Origin: Casuarius casuarius
Taxonomy: Eukaryota > Chordata > Aves > Casuariiformes > Casuariidae
DNA length: 64,000 nucleotides
Reading direction: 5' to 3'
NCBI GenBank assembly: GCA_003342895.1
Contig: PTFA01000005.1
Span: forward strand, 1,992,316-2,056,315
Under the pieces are notes generated by a model. That model searched no databases. It was not told the DNA's origin and was given only the letters and a program-made list of their open reading frames with translations. A program made the translations under genes and the position numbers. Shown piece after piece: positions 25,201 to 39,946 of this stretch (its first letter is position 1; the number at the start of each line of letters is the position of its first letter).

Positions 25201-26447
25201 AAAAGGCCCTGCAGATCCCCGAGCTGTACAAGGGCAGGGGGAACCGTAGTGCTGATGTGCCTACTTACGGTGCAGGGTTAGGTTTATTACAACAGAAAAA
25301 GCAATTACCTCTTCCCAGTCTGACACGAGGTAGCACTGAACTCGAATGGATCGGTTGGAGCAGGATTCAGAGAGGAAGTGGCACTTGTGAACCTGAGCAT
25401 GAAGGCTGAATCCCTAGCGAAATCCCGACAGCTTCAACACTGCCAACAAGATAGCAGCTGCAGTGGAGCACACCTACTCAGCAGCCTCATGTGCAGGCTT
25501 TAATCAGACCCCTCGAGACTCTGAAAGGCAGCTACAGCTGAAGAGGTAATATAGAACAGCATCTCAGTATCCCATATTTTGTCTCTTTTAGTTGCTTGCT
25601 CCAGTTTGCTCGGTTTCTGAATCAAAAGGGAGTTTTCTAACTGANGGTGCTGAAAACTGCAAGCTGAGAAAACAAGCCAGGTTATTTTTTGCTCTTTAAA
25701 AAAAAGAGAGGTCTTGCCCAATGGTAAAAACTGACCAGCTGCTTACTTGTGCACATAGCTGTATATAATTTGTATAGAACTGTACAGCTATAGGATCTGA
25801 AGGAACAGAGCAAAAATAAGTTGCCACAAACAGTAACATTAAAAAGATTTTTTTTTTAAATCACATCTTCCCAGTGATTAAAGTAGTTTTCTCTCAGTTT
25901 TCTGGGGGACTGAACTACCCTAGGAGCAGTGCAAGGAAGAGAAAACATATTTTAAACCCATGTTTTTGTTTACTCAGATATGGCCGGTTTTTAATTCACA
26001 TCATACAAGCATTCGCAACAGAGCTAGATTATCAAGGAGCTAGCCTTAGCCAAACCAGGAGGAGGAAAGCAAAGCCCACATAATATAACTGTTGCTAAAC
26101 AGCATCAAATACATTTGAGGAGATTTTGATCTGCTCCTAGAAGTTCTGTGAGCAAACCCACAAGTGAAATAAATATTTTAGATTATTTATTGCATTTTTT
26201 TTTGCTCAACTCTAAGAGCTTCTGCCAGAAATAGAGTTACCAAGCATGGAACAAAACCCACAGAGGCCCGCCCAGGGCTATTCAGCATGCAGTTGTGGTC
26301 CAAACTTACTGAATTTTGCTGGTTTCAATTAGGGACCAGAGCTGGTGCTTTAACTCCAGAATGAAAAGTTCTCTCTGAAAACGTGCAGCATATGCACAGT
26401 ACCTCCCTTTACATGAAATTAAAGCCTTACACAGGAATTTAGTAATC

Positions 26448-26560
26448 AACAGATCAGATCAGACCATTGGTTCATCCCATCAGATAATCTAGCTTTGACC
26501 AGTGGCCAACATCTAATTCTTAAAAGACAAGAAAACAACCCACAAAAGTACCTTTACCTG
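26448..26560. mobile_element. Ancient amniote repeat relic (CR1/L3-like)
   Basis: The order gatcagatcagaccattggt, tcatc, ttgaccagtggccaa, then aaaagacaagaaa resembles a well-known amniote repeat reading cagaccaatggtccatc, gacagtggccaatgcc, and agatgcttc. It is diverged by many substitutions. I cannot set the family or orientation by eye. Confidence 0.5.
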
Positions 26561-27513
26561 CATTACTTTACAGAAGAGAAAAAAAAGTCCTTATGACCGA
26601 TGCAAACAGTCAGCTCTTACCCTGCAGCACGAAATCTGATTACACTTCTCTTACCATGCATAGTTGCTAGTGTTATTATTAGTCATAAAACTACCCAGTT
26701 TGCAAAAAAAACCCCAGCCACATCATTTGCATCGTTGGCTCCTGTAGCACTGAATTAATGATGTTGAAATTACCCTGCACNTACATGATAGACATTATTT
26801 TATAAACAGTGTTTTTTAATTTAATGGAGTAACTCCTTCACACTATACAGCAGAAGGAAACCAAGAGACTGATTAGTTTTTGGAGCCATTTTGAATCCTG
26901 CTGGAGCACCAACTTTAACTCTACTCTTCTCATGACAAAAAAAAAATCTTACATTCTCTTGTCACAAGGAAATCTATCCTGTCCTCAGCCATAATTGCTG
27001 TTTCTTCCCCTTGCTCCTTTTCACACCTCATGATATTTTCTGAACACTGAAGCATNTAAAATTGGCTGTGCTGTTTGAGATGGAGATGTACCTGGGTTCA
27101 AGGGAATGGCTGAGCTCAAGAGTTTCCTTAGCATGTTCTCTTCCATTTTTAAAACAAAGTTGCTCTTGATCACATTGACTTCAGCGTCCTTAGGTCTAGC
27201 CCTCAGCCTTCACCTTACTTACATGATAATTTGCTGCAGCAAACAAGGCAGGCAGCTGCATTGCTTAGCCAATTTTTTACCATGCAGCATAATGAATAAT
27301 TCCACGGCCTCTTACCACCCTGAGCGGCCCCCTACACAGCAATTTTTGAAAGAGGTTTGCTTGGATTTTTCAAATGCAGGTAAACGGTGTCTGGTTTCAT
27401 GGTAACCTTTCCAGAGAATTCCAGTAAGTTAGGGGGATTCAGTTACCCCGATGAAGGATGTATTGGTCTGACCATATCAAATATCACACTAGCCTAACTT
27501 TAATAAGGTTCTT

Positions 27514-27600
27514 ATGGCCTGGTTTTGATCTCAGCAGCTCTGTGGTAAATCTGCAGTAACTCTCCTGAGTTGCAGAGCTCTGAGAACAGAATTTCACCCC
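27514..27600. mobile_element. Amniote palindromic repeat relic
   Basis: The order ggcctggttttgatctcag, gtggtaaatctgcagtaact, and acagaatttcacccc resembles an amniote element with ends ggcctgattctgatctcag and aaatcagaatttggccc. The known family carries gtgtaaatccggagtaact in the same place. This copy is old and gapped. Confidence 0.5.
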
Positions 27601-30600
27601 CACGGTAAATCCTGACCTTTTTTATGCTCCTCTAAGGGTCGATCAACAAGAGGCCATCAAAGCAACTCATGGTAAAATCAGACTTCCAGGGCCCAGCTTT
27701 CAAACCCAAGTGCGCAAACCATCAAGTCCTTGTCCAAAGAGGCACTTCCCTGGAGTCAGTACCTCGCTGCAGTACCATACATTCCCCTCCCATATTAACT
27801 CCTGGGAATGAGACAGTCATGTCCAGAGCCAAGAGCTCTGGCTGTAATCAGTGCAAACACCCAAGGAAACCAAGACTTTTGAGCCCAGCTTGATGCTAGC
27901 ACAGAGGACTCGAGGGCAGATGGTGTCCCATCTGGGGGTGAGGTGGGTGGTTAACCTGGCAGCAGAAGCTGGGGTCCCTGGGGACAAGTGGGGGACCTGA
28001 AGGAGAGCTGGGAACGGGCAGCAGTGCGGTGCCTGGGCCACAGGCTGTTATTNCTCCCAAATTCAGTTCAGTGCTAGCACAGACATGAGGATCTTAATAG
28101 AGGCCTACCTGGTTAAATCAGAGCTGTGTTTGGCCTAGAGCCTTAAAGGACTTATCAGGTGCTCCCTGCACCCTCTTGTCCTTCTAGCACACAGTGGTGT
28201 CAAACACCAGCTGCTGCAACGCTGATACCTTCCTGCCTTAGAAATTCTAGTGCTGTTTTGATACAGATATCCAAACGCTGTGGGCTGCTTAACTGTTACC
28301 GTAGCCTTGCGCACCACAAATAGCCTGGCTGAGGTAAGGGCCTGCTGATGGTCTGGAAACTGGAGGAGGCTCTTGGAAGCAACTGATGGCATTTGGCCAC
28401 TCATATAGGAAATACACTTGCACAAACATGCTTGCAGACAGTTCCTCATCAGCTTCCCATCTCAAAAGGGTGCCAGGGGTTAGTTCATCCAGCTTGGGGA
28501 TGGTGCTGACCTGTTGTCTCTGACTATTCCCACTCTGCTGCCCCAGTCCTAGTCAGGATTAGTGGGTAATGGAAAAGACTGCTTTGTAGTTGTTTCCTTG
28601 GATGCTCATCTGTACCCTTAATCCTAGCTCATGCTCTGGCTGTTTCCAATGGATTCCAGGCCTCTCTGTGTCTTGCTCCCTTTGCACCCCATCCAGGGGG
28701 CACAAGCCAGGCACGGCAGCCTCTTCCTCAGTGCCCTCTCTAATAATGCTGCTGGCAATTTCATTTATTTGAAATCCATATTTCCTATAGCCTCTTCCCC
28801 CAAACCATGTACTTTCAACAGCACCAGACTGAAGCACCTGAATACAGGTCTCATTCAAACTAACCAGCACTGTAATGCTCCTACTGGGCCTTCACGGTGG
28901 ACATGCATGATATTTTAGTTCTCATGGTCCGTACTAGCACCAGCCAAGTGTACCTAAGGGGAAGGACAGGGTTCCATTTTGCCATATTAGCTTTTTGCCT
29001 CCACTTCCCTCAAGGCACTGAAGAAATCAGCTGCAGTGAGCTCTATCTTGCTCCACTTTAGATCAGTAGGATTTTTGCCATTGATCTCCAGCGAAAACTA
29101 TTTGGCTTATACAGTTTTGCTGAAGGATACTGATAGGTGCCTGGAAATGCATAAACATCATGGTTGGTGCTGGCTCCTACTCCAGATGTAACCCTTCCTC
29201 ACACCACATTTTCTGCTGTCTCACTGCTAAACAATTTAGTCTGTCTCTTTACCGAGTACTTCTTGATTATTCATCTTCTTACTCTACTATTGCCAGGTCC
29301 CCAAGCCAAGTGCTTGAGGTTGTTGCCCAAGTCCCTGTAGATCTTTGGCTGGCAGCATCGGAGCACAAATAACAATTTGCTCAGGCCAGGTACGTGGCAG
29401 GAGGTCTCAGAGCTACGGCTGCTCACTGGAACCAACAGCCCGTTGCTGCAAGAGGTTTCTAAGAGTTGCCCCCGAGGCAAAAAAGCCCAGAACACTTGAT
29501 ATAGCTGGCACCTTCCCTGACTGAGTAGGTGGATAAAAGCAACTATTTGTATATGGCCAGAAGGAAGTGTCCTAAACCGCAGTACTACTTTGGAGCCCAC
29601 ACGATTCTGATCTATGACAGCTGTAGCTCAACTCCATGTGCATCTGGCCCAGGAACCAGCTCTGTCCAGGACCGGTTATGTGGGAACAGTGGCAGAACTG
29701 AGTCAGGGACTGGATAAGAGCAGAAGCCAGTGGTCCAGTGGGAAGAAAGTCTAGCATTCACTTGCACTTCTTTCTGGCACATTAGGAGATCTAAGAAGGT
29801 CTCCAAAGACATAGAAGCCACTCACCCTGAGTCTGTCCTTGCACCCACACACCCTGTTTCCCATCCTTCCTCAGACAGCTTCATACACTGTACTTTTAGC
29901 TCCCTCGGCTGTGACCTGTTGGTCTCATCTCTGCCCACATCTTCATGGCACTCTAACTCATCTCTAATACCACAATGAAAGGCATAGAGGTTTTGATATT
30001 GCACATTTTGATAGGTCCATAAACACCTCTATTTCTTTTTATTCTGAATCCCTAAAAACTAAACTTCTCAGGGTGAGGTAGAGAAGGTCCATGAAATAGC
30101 GCCAGGAAAAGGCAGAAATACTTTGTGACACCCGGTTCTTGGAAGCCAGTATAGCCTTTCCCAATGAGCGCTAAGGCAGCATGCAATACCTGACACTAAC
30201 TCTTGGTATACACCTTCAAATCAAAGCCTTCCTGCAGGAGAACTATTTAGTCAGGTACTAACGGGCTGTCCCTGGACAGGACATCTGGCAAGCACTACAG
30301 AGCATATGGCTTTCAAGGAGAGTCTGACACTCTGCATGAGGTTTCCTTCAGATGTGGAACAGGCGCATCTGGACCTCTCACATGCGTCAGTGAGGCAGAA
30401 GGGCACAGTTTAGCTCTGAGGTTTTCCTATAGAAAGATAGGGAAAAATTGTTATAGAGTTGAAATCCCTACAGACTGCCTTTGTGCTGTTTGTGTATTGC
30501 CTTGCCTAGCTAAGCTTTAAGAAGGTCCTGCAGCGACCAGACAACTAGTAATAATATCTGTTATCTTAACTATGTGTAGGGCTATGAGAACACAAACAGG

Positions 30601-33600
30601 ACTGTCAGAAATTAATGATGATTTCTCAGAATTTTAGACTTGTTTTTTAAACAATGACATTCTTTTCACCTTAGTGAGCTACAAGTGACAACCCTTCACT
30701 CTCTCAGCAAAGATCTCTGCCTGCTGAGATACAAATTTATGGAGGCGCCCAACACCTTTGGGTACTTGCATACCTGCCAGCATTTGAAAACTACTGAAAC
30801 ATCTGGGGAGAGAAACAGGAAGATCTTGTAACTTTAATTAAATAAAATGAGATTAAGAAAGCTTTTGTTAAACAACTGAGGAACAGGATGCTAAAAAGAA
30901 TAGGGGTACACTCCCCTAATTAATTACAGACTCTAAATATACCCATGTCTCCGGGTATAGTTCCAGGCCTGAAGAGGTGTATACATTACACTCAGCTGCT
31001 TCCTCATTAGGAGCCTGGTTGATAATTCAGTGTAGAAAGCCCCAGGACTGGAACAGCAAAGAATGCTGCCGGTCAGGACTAGGAAAAGCTGTACAAAAGC
31101 CCTGGATGAGCTGCACTGAGTAAGCTGAGAAAGAAAACAGNAAGTGACTTTGCAGATTGCAAATACATTGCCTGCGGTCTGCTGTGCTCTCCTTATGAAG
31201 AAAGAGGCTGCCTTTTCCAGCTCTGCTATTTCAGACGAGTTAGCTTATTGTAACTGAAACATGCACTGTGGTGCAAAGAGGCACACACATAGTCATGTTA
31301 GTTGGCGGTGTTGGACATGGTGGGAAAGGGAAGGACTACAGAGGGCAGCCTGGACAGAGAATGAGGAGAGGGGGAAGATGGGCAGGTCTGAAATAACACA
31401 GGGGACTGCTGGTCTGCATTCGGATGCACTGGCAGAGCAGTGTTGGGCAAAGCTGCGACTGCCCACTGCAGGGCAGTGGCAAAGTCCTCCTGACAAAGGA
31501 ACTGGTGTGGGATAGCGTAAGAATTTGAAACAGAGCTGCACAGTTGCAACCCTAGAAAGGAAACTTGCAAGTGCCATGGCCATGTCACATCTTATTTATT
31601 TCAGGATCTGACCTACCACATTCATGACCACTCTCCACCTTAACAGAACAAGGAAGGGAAAAACATTGTAATACGTATCAAGCTGTGCAGTCCCTGGAGC
31701 TTGGCAGGAGAAAGCAAGGCTTTCAAGGTCATAAAAACAGACAGGGGAACAATATTGAAGTGCAGAAAGTAGGCAAGGTCCGCAACATGCAGGTATGTGC
31801 CTGCTGGGGTGGACAGGTATATCTGAGAGGGGGAGTGAATACGCGGGGAGCACATCTGCACACTCAGAGAGCACGTGGAGGTGTGTGCAGCAGTGAGACA
31901 AGGTGACGGACAGCCTAGGAGATGAAGAGATGAAGACTGTCGGCAGGAGGAGAGGGAGAAGCAGAGTGATGCGTGGCTTTGGGTGCGCCTCCCTACTCAT
32001 GCAGGGAGGCGAGGAAAACTGGTGTGGAGGCATATGGAAGTGAGCTTATGCCATGTGTATTGAGATGCACACTGGCGTGATCTGGGTGCTGCTGAGTTCC
32101 TGTGGGTGGGGGGCAAATACAGAAATTGCATTACACATCTGTGATGTGCCTATGTATGCACAGTGATTCCTTAGGACACTTACGTAAGAGACATCAACAT
32201 CTCTTAGACTGTAATTATTTACTGAAGTCTCACCTCTGATGCTTTCACCACATCAGCACCCTACAAGAGGAAAATCCTTGGCCTATCCCTATGTACGANG
32301 GAAAACAACAAGAGACCTCCTATGTTGACAAGGGACCAACGTTACAGGTAATCTATTTAACTGTGACTGAAACCACTTNTTCCTCCAGCTGACTGCAGGT
32401 GCAGACCACAGCCTAGATAACTCATGCTATTTTAACAGAGCATCTAAGTCTGATCTCATAAATCCCAAGCTGGGTTTTAATGTTAACCCTAAGAAAGTGG
32501 ATAATAATAAACAGAGCCTCGTGCCCAGGCTCCATATAAAGGACACCATCCCAGCTTGCAGGCCTCTTATGCAGATTACAGGCACAGTCAGGCTGAAACA
32601 GAAGTGCCTCTGCTCTATAAAACAATGCACCATGCACTGGCAGCAGCTGGTTTAAGAGTAGCAACACACTACTTAGCTGCTAAAAACCCTCACCTCACCT
32701 TCACACCATGGCCACTCCAGGCTCAGAGGAAGGAGGGAAGAACTGCAGCCAGATGTCTATTACAGATCAGCTCCACACAGGTCACCTCAGGTCAATGAGG
32801 TGCATATAAAATTGTCCTGCTGCTAGCCCCGCTGTCTGTCACGTAACAGAGCACAGCATCAAATTCCCCAGCCACTAAAAATGACACAAAGTGAAGTGCA
32901 GGTGCTGCAATTCTTCTGCTGGGAAATAGTAGTTCTTAATCTGGAACAAACAGGTTTGGCTAGATGCGCTCGGCAAATCCGAGAAGCAGAGGTGCATTTG
33001 GAGCGGGAGACATTAAAGGCTATGTAATGAGACTGCCTTAGCAAACAGAGCAACCCTAAGTTAGATAGTCTTTCCCTTGAGACCTTCAATTGCTAGTTCC
33101 AGGGCTCCTGGCTGATTTGGTGGTACTTAGAGCACACAAAGACCATCGCTAGGTGGAAAATGCCTTTAGACACAGAGATATACACACCTGCAGAGACCAA
33201 AGTTACAACCATTACTTTGCAAAACTACAAATCCAGACATTACTGTCACACACATGAAAAAAAGGCCTATTTACGGACAAATGCATGCAAAGAAACACAC
33301 AGCAATTCACGTGTTTTCACTTAAGCCATAGAGTGAGATGACAAGACCCCAGCACCAACAGGCATAGCTGGTAAATCTAGTTAAAAAAAGTGTGAAAGAA
33401 GAAACAGGATTCACATATGTGCGGCTGTACACATATATCCAGCATACTCTTGAGAAAAAGCACCCACAGCCCAAAGCTGCATGACCCAGGACACAGCAGC
33501 GCTGCACACCCTGCCTTGCCCTCAGAGCAAAGCAGCTCCACGGGAACTACTGAAGCAGCCAGGGCCAGACCAGGACTTTCCTTAGCGTTTGTCAGCAGCC

Positions 33601-36600
33601 CAACCGGTGACACGAGGATGTGTCACCACTAAGAGGTATTTTTTTTTCCCCTCTNCTCTTCTCATCACTGTCTCCCTCATTCATTTTCTTTCCCACGAAC
33701 ATGCCTGGCCTGGGAGACCCCCCAGAGCACTGCCTGGTTCATAAACCAGCCCAGTCCTTCCCAGGGGCCTCAACCTCCACCCAGCCAATGCAGGAAGCCA
33801 CATGCCTCCTGGAAAAAGCTTTCTGGGAACTTTTAAGCTGCCCTTGCACCGATACCCCCAGACCTATCACCACAGGACGTGGGGGCTCACGGTCATCCCA
33901 GTAAGGAGCTGCCAGGGCAGGGATCCCTCCCGAGGGACCATGTCCATGTGGGACCCACGCTGGAGCAATAGGAAGCACAGAGCAGGGGAAGAAAAGATGA
34001 AGAAGCAGCAGAGCAAGACCACTGGGCACTGATCCCAGCCTCTTGTGCTGCCCAGCACCTCAGCGAAGGGACTAGCAGGGACAAAGCGTAACACGTGGCA
34101 AAAACAAGGGACAGTGCTAGACTGCGCCCGGGGAAGGGGGAGGAAAGGTGTTTACCTCCGTGTTTGCTTAACTGTCTGCTTTGTTTCTTTGTTTGCCTGA
34201 ATCAGTAATTAAAAGTTTGTTAACTGGCAGTAAATTAAGTCAAATTCCCCAGGTCAAGACTGGTTTGCCTGCAACAGTCACCCAACTTGATCTACTCCAG
34301 TTCCGGGGGCTAAGCCAAGAGTTACAGGCAATCTTAAGATCTGCCGAGTCCAGGAAAGGAATCTGTGGATATTAGCAGCTTGCCTGGGAGGCGAGACCTC
34401 AGCAGAGCGTGCAAATGCCCAACACAGCAGGCAGCAGAATATTGCGACGGCAGATTTTAATCAGACTGTTTTCAGAAGTATGTTTATCACAGGGATGTGG
34501 GGGTCACCTTCCCCTCATGCTCCAACTTCCATTCCTCTGCCAAAGCACTAAAAACTCATGCTGTCCTGGCTTTAGGGGAAGCACCAGCCCCTTCTCTCTG
34601 CCGTCTCCACCGCGGCAGGGGGAAACCTCCATGCTGTGTAGCAGCCAAAGCACTTGTGCATCAAATACCAGCTTCCCAGCAAACCCTCAGAGCCTTGGGC
34701 ACAGATGCTGACAACCTATCTGGCAGGATCAGTGGAGCCCAATGTTGCAGCTGGAAAACAGACTGTTCCTGGATAGCCTCAGTCAGCAAAGGCAGGTGAT
34801 TTCAAGTGGCTGTCTGGTTAGAAATTAGTATTTTCTCTCCAGCAGTTAGCTTCAAAATGGAGTTCACTGAGGGGAAGAGAACATGGAAGAACAATTTCCT
34901 CCTGCACTCTCTCCTCCCTCTCCCCCTCCAAAAAAGACAATTAAAGAGCAAGGAGGTCTCTCATTGCTACCAGCAAGCACAGGAGGAAAAACAAACATGC
35001 AAACAAAGAAACCCCCCCAAAACCCTACACCTTCCATCACAGAACAGCATCCAACTGGGAAAACACAATTCCATCCTCAGGCTTACAAACTGAAGTGATG
35101 CAACTGGCTTAAACCTCCATCCCCAGCAATGCCCTGCAGGGTGACTCCAGCCCCACTGTTTGTGCATTCCTGGTGCTAGCACAGAGTTGCAACCTCCCTC
35201 TTGCCCTTAATCCTCCACACTGGACATGCTGCCACAAAGCTGCAGTGAGGACCCCGCGTTGCAAGTATGTGAGAGCCTGGAGCATGGGGTGCCAGCATGA
35301 GGAAGAAATCTTGTACCAGAGGACTTGCCAGATTTCTGCTGATAAGAAAGAGCAGGACACAACCTTTTTCTCTCCCAGTCTCCCAGTAAGTCTTGGAAAT
35401 TGGGTGGTGCATTCCTCACCTTGCTGTTTTTTTTGAGCAAATCCTCACCAGCAAAACCAGCAGCCCTGAGCTGATTTGGCACTGAGTGCATCTCCTCTTG
35501 CAGCTGCCCCAACATGTGTATTTTGCCCTTCTTTATCCATGCTAAAAATATCTTGATTGCCCTCATGTAGACATTCCTCATTCTGCTGCCAGCAGGGAAA
35601 AGGAAAGGGAAGCCAGCAACCCACTTGAAAGTTTTGTTTCCCTTATTTCACTGGAATGAAAATTACAGAGTGGTGCTAGCAGGATGGAGGCATCTGCAGC
35701 TGGAGCTGACATGATGGCAAGGATGGATACTGTACCCCCTCTAATTCCTGTACACCTAACATAATGGCAACCTAGCAGAGGTCTGTGCACACCTCCAAAC
35801 ACAGCTGGAGAGGATGCATTACAGATTAGCTGGTTAAATGCATAAGACAGCTAAGGCAGCTGTCTTGGCTGCCCTGGTTTCTCTGTTGTTTGTAGAGAGT
35901 GGAACTTCACCCTCATTTCCGCAAAATTGGTTGTCAGGAAGATTGTGAATATACTTTGCTGGTTTGGGGGGGATTTGAGGGTTTGTTTTTTCTTCTTCCC
36001 CCTTCCTTCCTGCAGTTGGCCTGGCTTTACCCATGAGCAGTGCCTGCCAGTACTCCTTCCAAGCTCCTTGCCCCTCCAGGGTCTGGACACTCAGAGAACA
36101 GACTTCGCTGCAGCCAAGGACCTTCGCAGAGCACGCTACACTTTTCCCAACATCTCCACCCTAAAACCTGGCTCTACTCTCCCTCGGCTCTTGCATCCTG
36201 ACACCCTGAGAGCACAGCCCTGCAGCGCTCCAACCCATTGCTGGAATAAGTCTCAACACAAGCCTTGATTGCGTTCATGCTGGGCTTTCTTCAGGATGTC
36301 AGAGGCGCTTGCTTTGTTCCACCACACCCCTGCTGTCCCTCGGACTGCCTCCTCCTGAGCTGCAAGGCACCAGTAGCATGTGCAACTTACTGCAGTCCTC
36401 CATGCAACAGGTACCATTTGCCATGATGCCGCCCTGGCCCATACTGCAGAGGAGTCTTTCTGAAGGCCACAGTCCTGAGCACAGACAGAAGGGAGAACGG
36501 GTTTTAGGGGATCAAGTTCCCTCCTCTGCTGGCACCTTTGCACCCATTTCTTCCCCAGGGCTGTGAAACCCAGACAAATACCGTGAATGGGAAACGTCAA

Positions 36601-36824
36601 AAGGTAAGAATTGCTCTCTAGGGGCCCAGACAAGTTTCTGCTCCTGTGTTACATGAACTAACAAAGGTGGGTCTCAAAAGACAGGGCAGGTGCCTGCCTG
36701 CCTGGGGCAGCCAAACCAGCAGGACTATTCCAGCAGGGCAGGCTGGGTCCAGTGTAACAGGCACTAACGAAACAACCTGCTTTCCGCCTGCACCAAAGGC
36801 AATTGGAGCCCAGTTGATGCTTTT

Positions 36825-37035
36825 CATTCATCAATAATAGTTACTTATCCTTGTGAAAGGCTAGCATCATCCACATCTTTGCAGTCAAGGCTAACTGGGC
36901 CACAGCCGGCTGAAGCAGCTTGTTCTTAAGGTCTCAGCTGCTGAGCAACAGGGACAGGGATAGCCTGCATCCTCCCCCCACAAATTGGAGCTGTAACCAC
37001 TAGACCACAGCTGCCCCCTCAGCCTGCGCTGCTGG
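36825..37035 (-). mobile_element. tRNA-derived (MIR-like) SINE relic
   Basis: On the minus strand a box A-like gtggtctagtggttacagct at about 37000 is followed by a degenerate box B region (aggctatccctgtcc), a gagacctt block, and near the end gcctttcacaaggat and ttgatgaatg. The same order is found in MIR-like SINEs of reptiles and birds. A functional tRNA gene is excluded because no cloverleaf or TTCRA box forms. Confidence 0.55.
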
Positions 37036-39946
37036 GAGGCCAGCTCTCTAATAGACAAGTGCTTATTTAGGGTGGGCAGCTCCTGGGGGCAGTGAAACCT
37101 TCAGCAGCTTGTTATTACGGGGATGGGAGCAGCAAACACACAAGTTTTCTTACAGCAGCCAAATCCCACATCTGCCTGGAGAACCGCTCCCTACGCCTGC
37201 TGCTCTGAAGACATCCAGGGGCAGAAGTTGGCCTCCTTACCCATTTATATGATGCTCAGAGGGAGACAGAGAAGGAAACAGAGTTTTGAGAGTCAGGATT
37301 TCCTACCGTGTCCCGAGACTGCCCTGGCCATGCCCAATTCCCCCCCGCTGCTCTAGTGTCCCCCCCGAGGCCCTCCCGGCTGGGCATCCTCCCCCTCTCG
37401 GTGGGATGTCCGAGAAGCCAGGAGGAGCGCTGGGCGCTCCACACAGAGATGTGAAACCGCTTTCCTCCCTGCCTTGCCAGGCTCGGCTGGGTCAGATGCT
37501 GCATTTGGCAAGAAAAGCACACTCTGCTAATTTTAGCATCCAGCTCTCCACCCAAGCAGCTCAAAGGCTATGGAAAGCTGGGCAGCACCGAGGTAATGAA
37601 TGACTGGGAGAGTCTGTCTTCGCACAGCCCACACGGCTACACGTTGCCAGCTAAATACACACGCGCGGCAGGCAGAGGGGAGCCCGTGCTGGCTCCGGCG
37701 GAAGCAGATCCCTCCCTGCACAACGCAGAGAGAGAAAGAGGCCAAATCACAGCTCCCACTGGGAATTCACTCCTGGGTTCTGGGCAGCACTAGCAGTGCT
37801 CGAAGTCTGCACAGAGGGATCACAGGTAATCCGGGCTGCAAACTCTTGCAGTCTTGACAGGGTTGCATGCATTTTACATATTTACGGACAGATCAGAAGC
37901 TCGTGCCCTAGCCTGGACCTTAATGCACCAGCCAAAGCAAACACAGCTTGAAAATGCAGCTCATATAGCACAAATGAGCGCTTGGTCCGGTTATTTCCCT
38001 TACCTGTCCCTTCTCCACTGCGTNGCATGCGGATGGGAAATCACGTGGTGCACAGCATCCCTGGGGGCAGCAGGAAGGCCGGGAGTTGTGCCAGGGCAGG
38101 GCCACTTCCCTAATCTCCGAACAGCAACCTCCTCGGCACTGAAAAGCCTTCGCTCAGCGCCAAAGATCTTACAGCTCTTGCCGTGTCAGCAGCTGGTGTG
38201 CCACACAGCACCAAAACAGAGGGAAGGGCAGGAGGGAGAGGATGATGCCTTCTTCCTACTAGGCAATGGCTACCCAGCAGTAGGATATGCTGCTGGGGCT
38301 GATGGCTGTAATACTTCAGTCTCCACTGTGGGAGACAGCGCTTGAAACAACCTACCGGCGGCACTGGGGTGGAAGCTGAGCAGGGCGAGTTTTCCCCTGT
38401 GCCTGAATGCACATTCACACAGGCTCCAGCAAATAATACCTGTCCCTCTGTGTAACAGGCAAATAAAATCCCCAAAGCATGGACAGAAAGGCCAAAAGAG
38501 AGCCCTAACATTTATGAAAGGAGCACAGGTAGCCTGAACCTCAGCAAAAGTGAGCAGAGTTTCTGGATTAAACTCTACCTGAAGAGAGGTTTAGGACTAT
38601 GCACAGATAAACCATCTCCTGTTTGATTTTCACTGTACCCAGGGGAAAGGGACTTTACAGCCTTTGTAAGTAAAGGCGGACTTGTGTGAAAAACTTGTGA
38701 CTACATTAGCAAATCTTTTTTTCTATGGAAACAATTGGCAAAGTGCTGAACATTTGCTAGACACCCAGCACAACACAGGTAACCACGTTCTATGAGTCAA
38801 GTAGAGCAGCTGCAACACTGAGCACGACGCTCTGTACAGAGAAACCAGATGTCTTGACAGACACAGACTGCAGTAAAAAGCTACCGTGGTACCAATTTTT
38901 GAGGCACTAAACATCCTTATGACACCAAATACCTTGTTATCTACTTCAGCACAGACAGAAGCTGTTTATGATCCCTGCCATCTTCTGCAATTATTATTCC
39001 TGCATTTTCCTCCCCCGCCTTCAAAATTGTGAGTCAGTGGTTTACTCTGTGCACTCCTGTTCTTTCTACATCTCCTCTCTTTTTGATCTCTGCAACCAAG
39101 ACTGGTGATTCCAGCTTCCCTGAAATTCCAAATATTTGCTCCTAATACAGTCCTCAGTTCCTTCCCTCTTCCAACTTCTGGTGGCCCTTGGCACTTCTGA
39201 TCACTCTGTTCCAAGGCTCATCTTGCCATGCCCCATTTTTGGCTGCTTCTTACTTTGTGAAATAATCCCTGTTCTCTATTTTCCTCAAGTTCTGCCTCTT
39301 CTTGCCTGCTTTGCTTCTCTTTCACTTTACATTTCTTCCTCCCTTTAATTCTGCATGAGCTGCAAGACTTACCAAAATATTTCTTTCCCCTCAATGTGCC
39401 TATATAAGATATCTAAGTAAAACACAGGGTTAGAAGGAAAAGGTGAAAACAGACTTTATAAAAAGATCTAAGGTTAAAAATAATAATAATGCCATTTGGG
39501 AAGCAGGGGGTTTTGGGACAAAGTGTTCAGAGATAGTAATGGAAGACCCAAAACTAACTGGCAAAGCAACTACAATTTGCCAAGCAAAGGAAATCATCCA
39601 GCAAGGCTGAATCTCGTGGAATGCAGACAGTGATCAGATGTTACAGACAAACCAAACTACTACCGAGACCTGAGACAGAGGGGCAGCTGGAGTTCAAAGC
39701 CGGAGTACATCCTCCCCTGCCCCACAAAAATACACATCATTGAGACATGTTTGGACAAACACTGCAAGAACAGCAAGGAACTGTATCATGTTAGGAGAAC
39801 TTGCATGTGCTGGGGTGGGGGCACAGCACAACAAACAGGGTAACAGCAGCATCCTTAGGACTTCCTCAGAGGCGCATGGAAGATGAGAATTTAGCAGGAG
39901 GGGAAAGGAACATTTCCACTTCATTTTCCTTAAATGTCAATGCATT

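Noticed and set aside
36980..37020. tRNA gene suggested by gtggtctagtggtta on the minus strand
   Set aside because: Only the box A part is kept. No intact box B, acceptor stem or anticodon loop forms, so it is a SINE relic.
37854..38345. 163-codon open frame on the plus strand
   Set aside because: Contains an N, overlaps open frames on the other strand and resembles no known protein.
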